Positions 39,246 to 47,548 of a stretch of DNA of 64,000 nt are shown here, in pieces. A model generated the notes under the pieces. The model saw only the letters and a list, made by a program, of their open reading frames with translations, had not been told where the DNA came from and ran no database searches. Position 1 is the stretch's first letter; each line of letters opens with the position of its first letter. This stretch comes from Mycobacterium gallinarum (GTDB taxonomy: Bacteria > Actinomycetota > Actinomycetes > Mycobacteriales > Mycobacteriaceae): NCBI RefSeq assembly GCF_010726765.1, contig NZ_AP022601.1, positions 4,836,001 through 4,900,000 of the forward strand, read 5' to 3'. Position numbers and translations under genes: made by a program.

Positions 39246-39713
39246 TCAAAGGTTGATTGCCCTACCGGCTTTCACCTTGAAGTTCAGATTTTCCGTCGAC
39301 ATCGACGCATCGTAGGTTCGGTCGTATCCGGTTTCGCTGATACGCCAGCCGTCGCCGGTTCGCCGGTACTTGTCGTGATAGAACCCCGCACCGATCAACA
39401 TGAAATTGAAATCCGGTGCGATCACTCGGTCCTGCAGATACCACGTGGCCGTCGCCTCGTCGCCGTCCACGGTGATCTCCGGATGGGTGACGCGGTGCTC
39501 GGTGATGATCTCCGGCCCGAGTGAGTTGCGCATGAACGTGACCAACTCGTCGCGATTGGTGAAGTGGTGCTCCTCGCCGATCGATTCGCCGTACCGGCCG
39601 ACCACGTCCTCGGTGAGGGTATCGGCGAACTCGTCCCAGTGCTTGGTGTCGAGCGCGCGGAGGTACCGGTATTTGACTTGCTTGATGTCGTCGATGTCAC
39701 CCATGGCCGACAT
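39246..39713 (-). CDS. SnoaL-like (NTF2-fold) protein
   Basis: About 155 residues of the SnoaL_4 type: an N-terminal helix (DIDDIKQVKYRYLRALDTKHWDEFADTLTEDVVGRYG), the central HRVTHPEITVDGDEATATWYLQD and the C-terminal GFYHDKYRRTGDGWRISE. Start at 39713 (MSAMGD) or 39704 (MGD) is preferred over the longer 39755. Members are small isomerases, dehydratases or hydroxylases of ring compounds. It is convergent with the YkuD gene, 3 nt apart. Confidence 0.75.
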   Translation of the reverse strand: MSAMGDIDDIKQVKYRYLRALDTKHWDEFADTLTEDVVGRYGESIGEEHHFTNRDELVTFMRNSLGPEIITEHRVTHPEITVDGDEATATWYLQDRVIAPDFNFMLIGAGFYHDKYRRTGDGWRISETGYDRTYDASMSTENLNFKVKAGRAINL

Positions 39714-39875
39714 TGCAGCACACCGGCTACCGCGCCGCGCCGGAAACCCCGCCAAGCGTGTTCGCCCGTTGAGTCACAGCGAACTCGGAGGAGCCAAAAC
39801 CGTGTCGGTGGAACGCCGTTGGTACGGAGTGTCTAACGGATATCAGCAGGTGGGGACGCTAGGGTGTGGTCCGTT

Positions 39876-41609
39876 ATGAGCGACCCGTTGGGGTTGTCGA
39901 TCGGGACGACGAACTTGGTCGCGGTGCGAGTCGGCAATCGACCTGTGACACACCGTGCCGCGGTGACCCTCGGCGATGGCTCCGTGCTGGACGGATTCGT
40001 CGAGCGGGTCGGCGACCCGGTGCCGTTGGTCGCTCCGGATGGAGTGCCGCATCAGGCCGACCGGCTGTTGGTCGAGGCGCTGGGCGACGTGGTCGACGCG
40101 ACCGGCGAGCAAGACCCGACAGAGATCGCGATCGCGGTGCCCGCCTACTGGGGAATGGCCACGCTGCGCAGTCTGCGCAACGCGCTGCGTGCCGATCCGA
40201 CCCTGTCGCCGAACGGCATGCCCGCGCGGCTGGTGTCCGATGCGATCACGGCCCTGACGGCGCTGCAGACCAATCCGGGCCTGCCGGCTCAGGGCGTCAT
40301 TGCGCTGCTCGACTTCGGGGGCGGCGGAACGAGCATCACGTTGGCGGACGCGGCCGCATCATTCGAGCCAATCGACGAGACCACCAGGTACACCGATTTC
40401 GCAGGCGACCAGATCGATCAGGCACTGCTGACCCACATCGTCAACGGCATTGCGAAGAACGGCGGTATCGATCCGGCGGCCACGGCCGCGGTGGGCTCGC
40501 TGAGCCGGCTGCGGGAGGAATGCCGCAGCGCCAAGGAACGGCTGTCGACGGATGCAACGACAGACATCGTCGCCGAACTTCCCAATTACCGGTCGACAAT
40601 CAGGTTGACCCGCAACGAGTTGGAGTCGCTGATCGCAGCCCCGCTCGACAGCATGATCGCTGAGCTGGAAAATACGTTGGAACGCAATGGCATTGGCTGG
40701 TCCAGCATCGCCGCCGTCGTCACGGTGGGCGGCGGTGCGATCATTCCTCTGATCGCGCAACGCCTTTCGCAGCTCACAGACACCCAAGTGATCACCACAC
40801 CGCAGCCCGCTCTCGACGCAGCGGTAGGAGCAGCCCTGTTCGCGGCCTACGGCTCCGCAGCCGAGGCCCAGACCGGTATGGCGCCGGTGATCGCAGACGC
40901 ACCAACGGGTTTGGCGCCCGCCGCGGCCAGCATGGACGCACCCTCAACGGAAACCGCCAATGCGTTGGCGTGGTCGCAGGATGACGACATCGGCGACGAA
41001 CCCGTCCCGTACACCGGCGAAAACCGGTACGAGAGCCCGTACGACGCGGACGCCCTCTCGATGCGCCAACCCGTGCAGTACGTGCCATCGACCGGCTCGA
41101 TCGACAAACCGCGCACGTGGCAGCGGTTGCCACAGTTGGTGATCGGACTCGCAGCCGCGGTGGCGTTGATCGCCGTCGGCGGCGTGGCGATCGCGTTGAC
41201 GAGCGTGACCGACAGCAGCAGCAAGACCGATCCGCCCAGCACCGCCAGCCCGCCGAAACCTACGAACGCCGAACCGCCGCCGCCGGCGACCGCCGAGCAA
41301 CCGGCCAGCTTAGCGCCGCCGCCACCGGAAACCGTGACCGTCGACCCCGAGTCTCCGCCGCCCATACAGGAGACGGTCACGACGTACGTGACCACCACAG
41401 CGCCGACGACGACAACGCCGCCCACGACCACGACGACCACCACCACCACAACCACGACGACCACCACGACGACGACGTCGCCGACGACTACGACGACGAC
41501 CACCACCACGACACCCGCGATGACGACAACCCACATAACGGTGCCGTTCGTGCCGGTGCCGATTCCAATTCAGGTGCCGAACAACCCGTTTCAGCCGCCT
41601 GCGCCCTAG
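39876..41609 (+). CDS. Membrane-anchored Hsp70-like protein with Thr-rich tail
   Basis: About 577 residues. Residues 1-~330 are an Hsp70/actin-type ATPase core: phosphate-1 LGLSIGTTNLVAVRVG, phosphate-2 VIALLDFGGGGTSITLAD and the adenosine region VVTVGGGAIIPLIAQRL. It lacks a DnaK substrate-binding domain. Instead there is a linker, one membrane helix (about 417-440) and a tail that becomes an almost pure Thr tract (about 505-548) ending in PVPIPIQVPNNPFQPP. The ATG at 39876 fits the fold. The Thr/Pro tail is probably outside the cell and could be O-mannosylated. No operon partner; the convergent neighbour ends 3 nt away. Confidence 0.78.
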   Translation: MSDPLGLSIGTTNLVAVRVGNRPVTHRAAVTLGDGSVLDGFVERVGDPVPLVAPDGVPHQADRLLVEALGDVVDATGEQDPTEIAIAVPAYWGMATLRSLRNALRADPTLSPNGMPARLVSDAITALTALQTNPGLPAQGVIALLDFGGGGTSITLADAAASFEPIDETTRYTDFAGDQIDQALLTHIVNGIAKNGGIDPAATAAVGSLSRLREECRSAKERLSTDATTDIVAELPNYRSTIRLTRNELESLIAAPLDSMIAELENTLERNGIGWSSIAAVVTVGGGAIIPLIAQRLSQLTDTQVITTPQPALDAAVGAALFAAYGSAAEAQTGMAPVIADAPTGLAPAAASMDAPSTETANALAWSQDDDIGDEPVPYTGENRYESPYDADALSMRQPVQYVPSTGSIDKPRTWQRLPQLVIGLAAAVALIAVGGVAIALTSVTDSSSKTDPPSTASPPKPTNAEPPPPATAEQPASLAPPPPETVTVDPESPPPIQETVTTYVTTTAPTTTTPPTTTTTTTTTTTTTTTTTTSPTTTTTTTTTTPAMTTTHITVPFVPVPIPIQVPNNPFQPPAP

Positions 41610-41612
41610 GAG

Positions 41613-42734
41613 TCAGCGCGGCGGATACTGGTACTGCGGTTCGTGGAACCGGTTGATGATCGGAATGCGTTCGATGATCCGATCGCGCAGCCTCGGCTGC
41701 GGAGCCACCGGCGGTACATACACCGGCGGCGGCGCATAGGTCGGAATGGGTGCCTGCGCCGGCGGCGGCTCGTATGCGGGCGCGGCCGGCGGCACGAATT
41801 CCGGAGCCGGCGGGGCGGCCACCACGATGGTCTGTGCGACCACGGGGCGGGCCGCTTGCAGAGATGCGGTGAGCGTTGAGACTTTGTTCGCGGGTTGGGT
41901 GCCCGGTGGCGGCGGCGCCTCGGCCGTCGGCTCGGGGTTGGCGGCGGTCGGCTGTTCGGGCGCCGACGGTGTGAGGCTCAGTCCGAGCGCGACGGACAGC
42001 GATACGACGAACGTGACGGCGGCCGCGACGAGTACCGCGGTCAAAGCGCGGACCCGCGGCGCCGCGTGTGATCCGACGGTCTCCAGGCCGTTCACGGCGC
42101 GGGCGGATGCCAGCGCGGCGCCTCGAGCGAGCGCGAGGTCGGCCTCGGTTGCCGAGAAGACCGGTGCGTCGGTGACGTCCTCGAGCGTCGACTTGATGAG
42201 GTCGAGGTCGTCGGCCGAGCCCACTACGAAAATCGCGTCGGGATGCCAGTCGTCGAGCTCCAGCATCGTCATCACCGAACTCGGCAGCTCCACCACATCG
42301 GAACCGTCCGACGGCCGGCTGAGACGGTCGACGGTCACGCCGTCGGCGTCGACGATCGCGATGACCGCCGCATCGGGTTCGACGATGCAGACAGCGACGT
42401 CGTCGTACTCGGCGATGCCTGCGATACCGGCGGCCAGAACGTCGCCCGCCTCGAGTTCCGAAACCGCGATGACGTTCTCGCGGCCCCTGGCCCGCAGCGC
42501 TTCCAGCACCCCGGATGCCGCGTCCTTGGCTTCGTTGGTCCAGGTGAGGCCGATGGCGTGCATCCGATTGTCGGACTCATCGACCAGCAGCACATCCAGC
42601 AGATCATCCGGATCGACGTTGTCGTCCAGGTCGAACGCGCCGCGGCTGATCGTCGCGCCTTCGCCTGTCGTGCCCTCGGCGAGCACCCAGCGCACGGCCG
42701 CCGATGTCATCGAAACGCCGAGCACGAGGTCCAT
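41613..42734 (-). CDS. DUF7159-like membrane protein with Pro-rich tail
   Basis: About 373 residues. The start MDLVLGVSMTSAAVRWVLAEG and the repeated β-strand pattern resemble the first half of an ASKHA (actin/Hsp70) fold, without clear catalytic motifs. One membrane helix (LTAVLVAAAVTFVVSLSVALGL, about 232-253) is followed by an Ala/Pro-rich tail with PPPVYVPPV and IPIINRFHEP. Similar mycobacterial proteins are annotated as DUF7159. The start at 42734 is preferred to the upstream 42782. It is convergent with the Hsp70-like gene, which has the same cytosolic head/TM/low-complexity tail plan. Confidence 0.68.
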   Translation of the reverse strand: MDLVLGVSMTSAAVRWVLAEGTTGEGATISRGAFDLDDNVDPDDLLDVLLVDESDNRMHAIGLTWTNEAKDAASGVLEALRARGRENVIAVSELEAGDVLAAGIAGIAEYDDVAVCIVEPDAAVIAIVDADGVTVDRLSRPSDGSDVVELPSSVMTMLELDDWHPDAIFVVGSADDLDLIKSTLEDVTDAPVFSATEADLALARGAALASARAVNGLETVGSHAAPRVRALTAVLVAAAVTFVVSLSVALGLSLTPSAPEQPTAANPEPTAEAPPPPGTQPANKVSTLTASLQAARPVVAQTIVVAAPPAPEFVPPAAPAYEPPPAQAPIPTYAPPPVYVPPVAPQPRLRDRIIERIPIINRFHEPQYQYPPR

Positions 42735-42810
42735 GGCCACCCCCGATCTGGCTGTAAGTCGCTTCCGAGGGTACCGCTGCAATGGAATGGGGTGGCCGGA
42801 CCGCCAAGTT

Positions 42811-45009
42811 TTACACCTTGATCTTGCTCAGATCGGTGCGCATGAATCTCACCTGATAGTCGTTGTATGTCGACATGTTCCAGTAGAGGTATTGCTGTTC
42901 CGATGCGGGTACGTTCTCCGTGCCCGACCACGGGTGGATGTACGGCGCATACAGGCTGCGCACCTTCCACGCCGGTACAAGCGTCGTAGGCGCCGACCAC
43001 GTTCCCTCAGGGGAGGTCGCGGTGCGCATCACCATGTTGTTGCCGGAATCGCCGTACAGCATCACGTACTTTTGCAAGTACGGGTTGTACTGCACCGACA
43101 TCTCGCTGACGGTGGGATACGTCGTCCTCTTGATGAACCATCCAGTCGTCTTACCGGGCAGCACCGGCTTCGCCGCCGCCGGATCGCTAGCAGTCCAGCT
43201 CGTCCCATTCCAATATTCGTATTTCGACGCGTCGAGTATCTGGTCCTGCTGAACGCGCGACAGATACACGGTGCCCACCCGTCCCGACGGCGTCCCGTAC
43301 GAGTAGACCCAGCCCTGTTCGGCCTCCGGTGAGCCAGCAGGCGGCTTGAGGAACGCGCCCTGCTGGAAATTCTGGTTGCCGGGCACAAACCGCTCCGTGG
43401 CCCGCCCCACGGCCGCTGTCCGGATGCTCGTCGGCGCGATGCGCCATGTCTGTCCATTGTCGTCGGAGAAGGCCACGCCCGAGTAGTTCGTCGTCCACCT
43501 GCCCGGACTGTCCCAGGATCGGATGGACATGAAACTCATGTACTGACGTGCGCCGTAGGTGTTTGGGTAGGACGTGGAGATTCCCGCGGTCGGGATTATC
43601 GTCACCTCCGGCCCGATGGCATAAGGCGGGTGAACTGGCTGGCCCGGGCTGGGCAGAATCGGATCCGACCAGTTGGGTCTCTCCATGGGTGAGCCGCTGA
43701 AGACGTCGTACGGCACGCCGTTGGGCACGTACAAGCCATTGGTCAGTACGTCGTCGGGGCTACGGAACAACGTGTTGAATCGCCACACTCCGGTGCGGAC
43801 CGGACTGGCGCTGCTGAAGGTGTCACCAAAGGCGATCAGGACCTGGTGTTCGTCGACTGCGGTCGCAGGGTTGTCCTTGATGCCGTTGTCCCACATGATG
43901 CCGAGGTCGGTGCCGCCGATCCCAAAGCGGGAGATTGTGTAGTTCAGGTTGTACCGGCCTGGACCGGGCTGATATTCGCCGGTCACGAACTCGATGAAAC
44001 TCGTGTTGGTACTCAGGGTCACAGGCGTCCTGGTGGTACCGGGGTATGTCGGCGTCGCCGCCGCGGCGGCCAGTTCGCTGGTCGTCAACGCCGCCACCGG
44101 CTGGGTGGGCAAAGTCTTGGCGAGTGCCCTGATCTGCTGCGTGTATTCGCGACGCGCGCCAAAAGCGAGCAGTGCCATCGCGATCGGCGACCGCACGGGC
44201 CCTGTCGGCAGGTTCGAGGCCGAGGGGCCGATGCCGAGGCTGGAGAACAGACTCACCAGCGCGCGTTGCATTACGCGTTGTGGAGACGCGATGGGCTCCG
44301 CCGACACCGTCGCAGTGAGCTTCTGGGTGCGTGGTTCGGGCAGATTGACCGTCGTCGAAGTCAACTGCACCTCTCCGGTAGCCGTTTCGGCCTCGGGAGC
44401 GCGCGCGCTCGCGATGTTCACTGTGCGTTCTGTGACTGGTGCGGTGGTCACCGCGACCGTGTGATTGGTGACCTGATCCGACCTCGTCGTTACGCGACTG
44501 GTGGTGGGGGTGGCTCGCTTGCCGGTTGTCCTTTGGCGAAGCCGGGGAGCGGGCTCAGGTTCGGATGAGTCATCCGAGCGCGTCGCATTGTCTCGCTGTT
44601 CAGTCAACGGTTCGGTCGACTCGTCCCGAGTGGTGTCGGATTCGTCAAGGTCGTTGGCGCCTGTCGAGTTGCCGTCGCCAGCGGTCGACGTTCCCCTCGA
44701 CTCGGCAGGCTTGTTCGAGTCAGGCGGCTTCGTTGATTCGGACGCCCCCCTCGACTCCGACGGCTTCTTGGACTCGGACGGCTTGCGCGTCGAAGCGGAC
44801 GGCTTTCGTGTCGAAGCGAACGGCTTTCTCGAGTCGGGAGACTTTTTACCCGAGGCGGAATTCGCTCCTGCCGACGCCGTTGACTCCGATGTCGAAGGAC
44901 TCGATTCGGTGTCTGCCGACGCCACCCCCTGTCCGGTTGCGACGGCTACGCCGACTCCCAGAGCTACGGCCAGTCCGCCGACGCGGCCCACATGTGCAGA
45001 CGCACCCAT
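42811..45009 (-). CDS. Secreted DUF4185 (GH183-like) protein
   Basis: A 732-residue exported protein. It has a signal sequence (VGGLAVALGVGVAVATGQGVASA), a Ser/Lys/Glu-rich low-complexity linker (about 35-175) and a C-terminal β-propeller-like region (about 330-732). That region carries IGGTDLGIMWDNG, VLIAFGDTFS, MSFMSIRSWD, TNYSGVAFSDDNGQTW and MLYGDSGNNMVMRT, the DUF4185 pattern. Recent work assigned DUF4185 members to GH183, endo-D-arabinofuranases that cut mycobacterial D-arabinan; that activity is an inference here. The acidic residues in GGTDLGIMWDN and FGDTF are candidates for the active site. Confidence 0.78.
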   Translation of the reverse strand: MGASAHVGRVGGLAVALGVGVAVATGQGVASADTESSPSTSESTASAGANSASGKKSPDSRKPFASTRKPSASTRKPSESKKPSESRGASESTKPPDSNKPAESRGTSTAGDGNSTGANDLDESDTTRDESTEPLTEQRDNATRSDDSSEPEPAPRLRQRTTGKRATPTTSRVTTRSDQVTNHTVAVTTAPVTERTVNIASARAPEAETATGEVQLTSTTVNLPEPRTQKLTATVSAEPIASPQRVMQRALVSLFSSLGIGPSASNLPTGPVRSPIAMALLAFGARREYTQQIRALAKTLPTQPVAALTTSELAAAAATPTYPGTTRTPVTLSTNTSFIEFVTGEYQPGPGRYNLNYTISRFGIGGTDLGIMWDNGIKDNPATAVDEHQVLIAFGDTFSSASPVRTGVWRFNTLFRSPDDVLTNGLYVPNGVPYDVFSGSPMERPNWSDPILPSPGQPVHPPYAIGPEVTIIPTAGISTSYPNTYGARQYMSFMSIRSWDSPGRWTTNYSGVAFSDDNGQTWRIAPTSIRTAAVGRATERFVPGNQNFQQGAFLKPPAGSPEAEQGWVYSYGTPSGRVGTVYLSRVQQDQILDASKYEYWNGTSWTASDPAAAKPVLPGKTTGWFIKRTTYPTVSEMSVQYNPYLQKYVMLYGDSGNNMVMRTATSPEGTWSAPTTLVPAWKVRSLYAPYIHPWSGTENVPASEQQYLYWNMSTYNDYQVRFMRTDLSKIKV

Positions 45010-45471
45010 TACTATTCCCTCGATTGATGCATCCCGACCCGACGCAAATATCTCACGTCGGTGCCGTTATTTGTGCATATCCGGCAAACTCGCTCAGGCG
45101 AAATCACCACGGTATCGCCGGTTTGGATTCCGGCCAGAAGTTGTATGCGTACTTGGCCCAATTGATTGAAACTCGTGACACAGACGCAACCCGGTACGCA
45201 GCGATGGCTGTGCAGCTTCTGCCACTTCGATGACGCGACGGCCGATTTTCGTGGGCGTCGAGTATGGCCGAAACCCGGTGTCTTGGAGCGATACCGTGCG
45301 CTCACGCACTACCGAAGAGCGATCGCGGAGGTGTATCAAGCGACACGGCGTCGGCTGCCCGCCATCGCGCAGCAAGCCCCAAGTTCAGCTACCGCAGCGG
45401 AGGCGCGCACCCCCGGTGTGTGAATGGATTATTAGTGCAAGGGGTCGGTTAACTCGATCGCCCCGCAACCT
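45010..45471. other. 462-bp gap without a convincing gene
   Basis: This stretch lies between the starts of the DUF4185 gene and the end of the amidohydrolase gene. Short open frames exist on both strands (for example 45166-45423 plus and 45012-45305 minus), but they overlap each other, start at weak codons and give Arg/Cys-rich compositions typical of shadow frames. It should hold the promoter of the DUF4185 gene. No strong repeat or hairpin was seen. Confidence 0.5.
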
Positions 45472-46740
45472 TCAAAACGCGTTGGGGTCGTTCTGCACCG
45501 CGTCGGGAACCGGATGTTGATAGAGCCGGGCGGCGTTTTCCCACGTCACCTTTCTGATGATCGCGTCGGGTAAACCGCTGATCTGTTCGTGAATCGTCTG
45601 CTGGGTGTGGGGCCACGTGGAGTCGCAGTGCGGGTAGTCCGCCTCGAGCAGGATGTTGTCCTCGCCGATCCGCTCGTGCTGGACGAACGACGACTGATCC
45701 TCGACGGCGCAGAACCAGAAGTTGCGCTTGAAGACCTCCGCGGGCGTCAGTGTCTCGCCGAGCGCCTTCCACGTCCCGTACATCTCGTGGTAGCTCAGCA
45801 TGTGGTCGAGCCGGTCGAGCAGGCCCGCCACCCATCCGATGCCGCCTTCGGAGAGGCAGATCTTCAGATCGGGGTACCGAGTGCACACGCCGGAGTACAG
45901 CCAGTCGACCGCCGCCGAGATCGCGTAGGCGAAGAACAACACGCCCTGCACATCGGGCGGTGCGTCGGCGGTGGTCGACGGAGACGTCCCCGACGACCCG
46001 ATGTGCAGGTTCACCACCGTCCCGGTGTCTGCGCACGCCGCCATCAGCGGCTCCCAGTAACCCGAGTGGATCGTCGGGAGTCCGAGCATCGCCGGGTTCT
46101 CGCTGAACGACACCGCGTGATAGCCGCGCTCGGCATTCTCGTAGATCATCTTCGCGCCGACCTCGGGATCGAGTAGCCACGGCAACTGACACGGGATGAT
46201 CCGCTCGGGATAGGCGCCCGCCCATGCCTCGATGTGCCAGTCGTTCCACGCCCGCACCGACGCCATCGCGAGGTCGCGGTCATCGGTGACCTGCTGGAGT
46301 CGCTGACCCGCGAAACCGGGCAGGAACGACGGAAAATTCAAGGACGCGTACACGCCGTTGAGATCCATGTCTTTGACGCGAGCATGGATATCCCATGCGC
46401 CGCGGCGCATTTCGTCGAAGCGGGCGGGCTCGAACCCGTATTCGGACACCGGCCGCCCGACCACCGCGTTGAAGCCCACGTTCGGCAGTGAGTTGCCGTC
46501 GTACATCCAGGTCTGACCGCCGTCGTCGGTGTCGACGACCCGTGGGGCGCGGTCGGCGAACTTGCGCGGCACCCGGCCCTCGAACGTGTCGGGCGGTTCG
46601 ACGATGTGGTCGTCGACGGAGATCACGGTGTAACGGCGTTCTGCCCGTTCGGGTTCGGGCAGAAATGTGACGGTGCGGTCGGCGCCCGTCTTGGCCGTGG
46701 TGAAGTTGAGATTGGCCGCCATGTCGTCGATGGAAGTCAT
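45472..46740 (-). CDS. Amidohydrolase_2 family metal-dependent hydrolase
   Basis: A 422-residue TIM-barrel enzyme of the amidohydrolase_2 (ACMSD-like) group: the start motif reads SVDDHIVEPPDTFEGRVPRKFADRAPRVV, with DDHIVEP replacing the classical HxH. A barrel His in VVNLHIGSSG and the late DYPHCDSTWPHT block with metal-binding Asp follow. Relatives are decarboxylases or hydrolases of aromatic or cyclic acids. It is the last gene of the leftward unit with the class II aldolase-like gene (34 bp upstream) and the CoA ligase. Confidence 0.84.
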   Translation of the reverse strand: MTSIDDMAANLNFTTAKTGADRTVTFLPEPERAERRYTVISVDDHIVEPPDTFEGRVPRKFADRAPRVVDTDDGGQTWMYDGNSLPNVGFNAVVGRPVSEYGFEPARFDEMRRGAWDIHARVKDMDLNGVYASLNFPSFLPGFAGQRLQQVTDDRDLAMASVRAWNDWHIEAWAGAYPERIIPCQLPWLLDPEVGAKMIYENAERGYHAVSFSENPAMLGLPTIHSGYWEPLMAACADTGTVVNLHIGSSGTSPSTTADAPPDVQGVLFFAYAISAAVDWLYSGVCTRYPDLKICLSEGGIGWVAGLLDRLDHMLSYHEMYGTWKALGETLTPAEVFKRNFWFCAVEDQSSFVQHERIGEDNILLEADYPHCDSTWPHTQQTIHEQISGLPDAIIRKVTWENAARLYQHPVPDAVQNDPNAF

Positions 46741-46774
46741 GGGCGATCCTCGATTCGTGTTATCGGTTGGGCTG

Positions 46775-47548
46775 TCAGTTCAGAACGTCGGGGTCGGCCT
46801 TGATCGTCATCCGGGCGGCGCCCGCCCAGTAGACGTCGGCGGCGCGTTCGATCAGTGACTGCTGCATGCCGACCATGTCGCCGCGGCTCATCTGCGACGG
46901 TGTCCGCCCGGTGACCATCACGTCGTAGGCCAGCCGGCAGACCCGTTCGATGGACACGGCGCGATAGACCGCCTCGGCCAGGTTGCGTCCGGCGGCGATG
47001 ACGCCGTGGTTGGCGAGCAGTATGAGGTTGGCCGAGCCGATCTGCTGTGCTAGTTCCCTTGCGCGCCAGGGGGCGTCGATCTCACCGTCGTATTTCTCGA
47101 CGAGGTACATGTCGTCGAGGAACAGTGCCCCGGTCTGATGTACGAGCTCGGGCAGGATCCCCAGTGCCGCGATAAGACTGACGTAGTACGGATGGTTGTG
47201 GATGATCACGCGGGCGTCGGGCCGGATGCGGTGCAGTTCGGTGTGCAGGTGGATGGCGGGTGTGACGTCCCAGCGGCCGCGCACGACGTGAGCGTCCTCA
47301 TCGACCACGCATATGTCGGACGCGGTCAACTCCTGCCACCACAGTCCCCAGGGGTTGACGTACATGTCGTGTTGGCCGTCGGGTTGCCAGGTGATGTGCC
47401 CGGCCATGTTCTCGGCGAATCCGATGTCGGCCAGGTGCCGGAACGCGACGGCCATCAGCTGTTCGTCGGTGAGGTCGCTGCCGATGGGTGGTGTTATCGA
47501 CGGCGACCAGACGTCGAGGCCACCGCGGCGAATTTCCTCTGTGGTCAT
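46775..47548 (-). CDS. Class II aldolase/adducin-like protein
   Basis: A 257-residue class II aldolase-fold protein. Metal ligands are visible as HLHTELH and HNHPYYVS (two His), with a later His in LLANHGVIAAG, and the N-terminal AFRHLADIGFAENMAGHITWQ matches fuculose-aldolase relatives. ATG at 47548 overlaps the TGA of the CoA ligase gene (ATGA). Upstream in-frame sequence belongs to a shadow frame of that ligase. Family members are aldolases, epimerases or decarboxylases; the reaction is unknown. Confidence 0.86.
   Translation of the reverse strand: MTTEEIRRGGLDVWSPSITPPIGSDLTDEQLMAVAFRHLADIGFAENMAGHITWQPDGQHDMYVNPWGLWWQELTASDICVVDEDAHVVRGRWDVTPAIHLHTELHRIRPDARVIIHNHPYYVSLIAALGILPELVHQTGALFLDDMYLVEKYDGEIDAPWRARELAQQIGSANLILLANHGVIAAGRNLAEAVYRAVSIERVCRLAYDVMVTGRTPSQMSRGDMVGMQQSLIERAADVYWAGAARMTIKADPDVLN

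Noticed and set aside
41398..41520. Long poly-Val reading frame on the minus strand and microsatellite-like DNA
   Set aside because: It is the reverse of the Thr-codon run in the Hsp70-like gene; the plus frame continues through a recognisable protein.
45166..45423. Possible small gene in the gap before the DUF4185 gene
   Set aside because: TTG start, overlaps an equally weak frame on the other strand, and no family or RBS was recognised.
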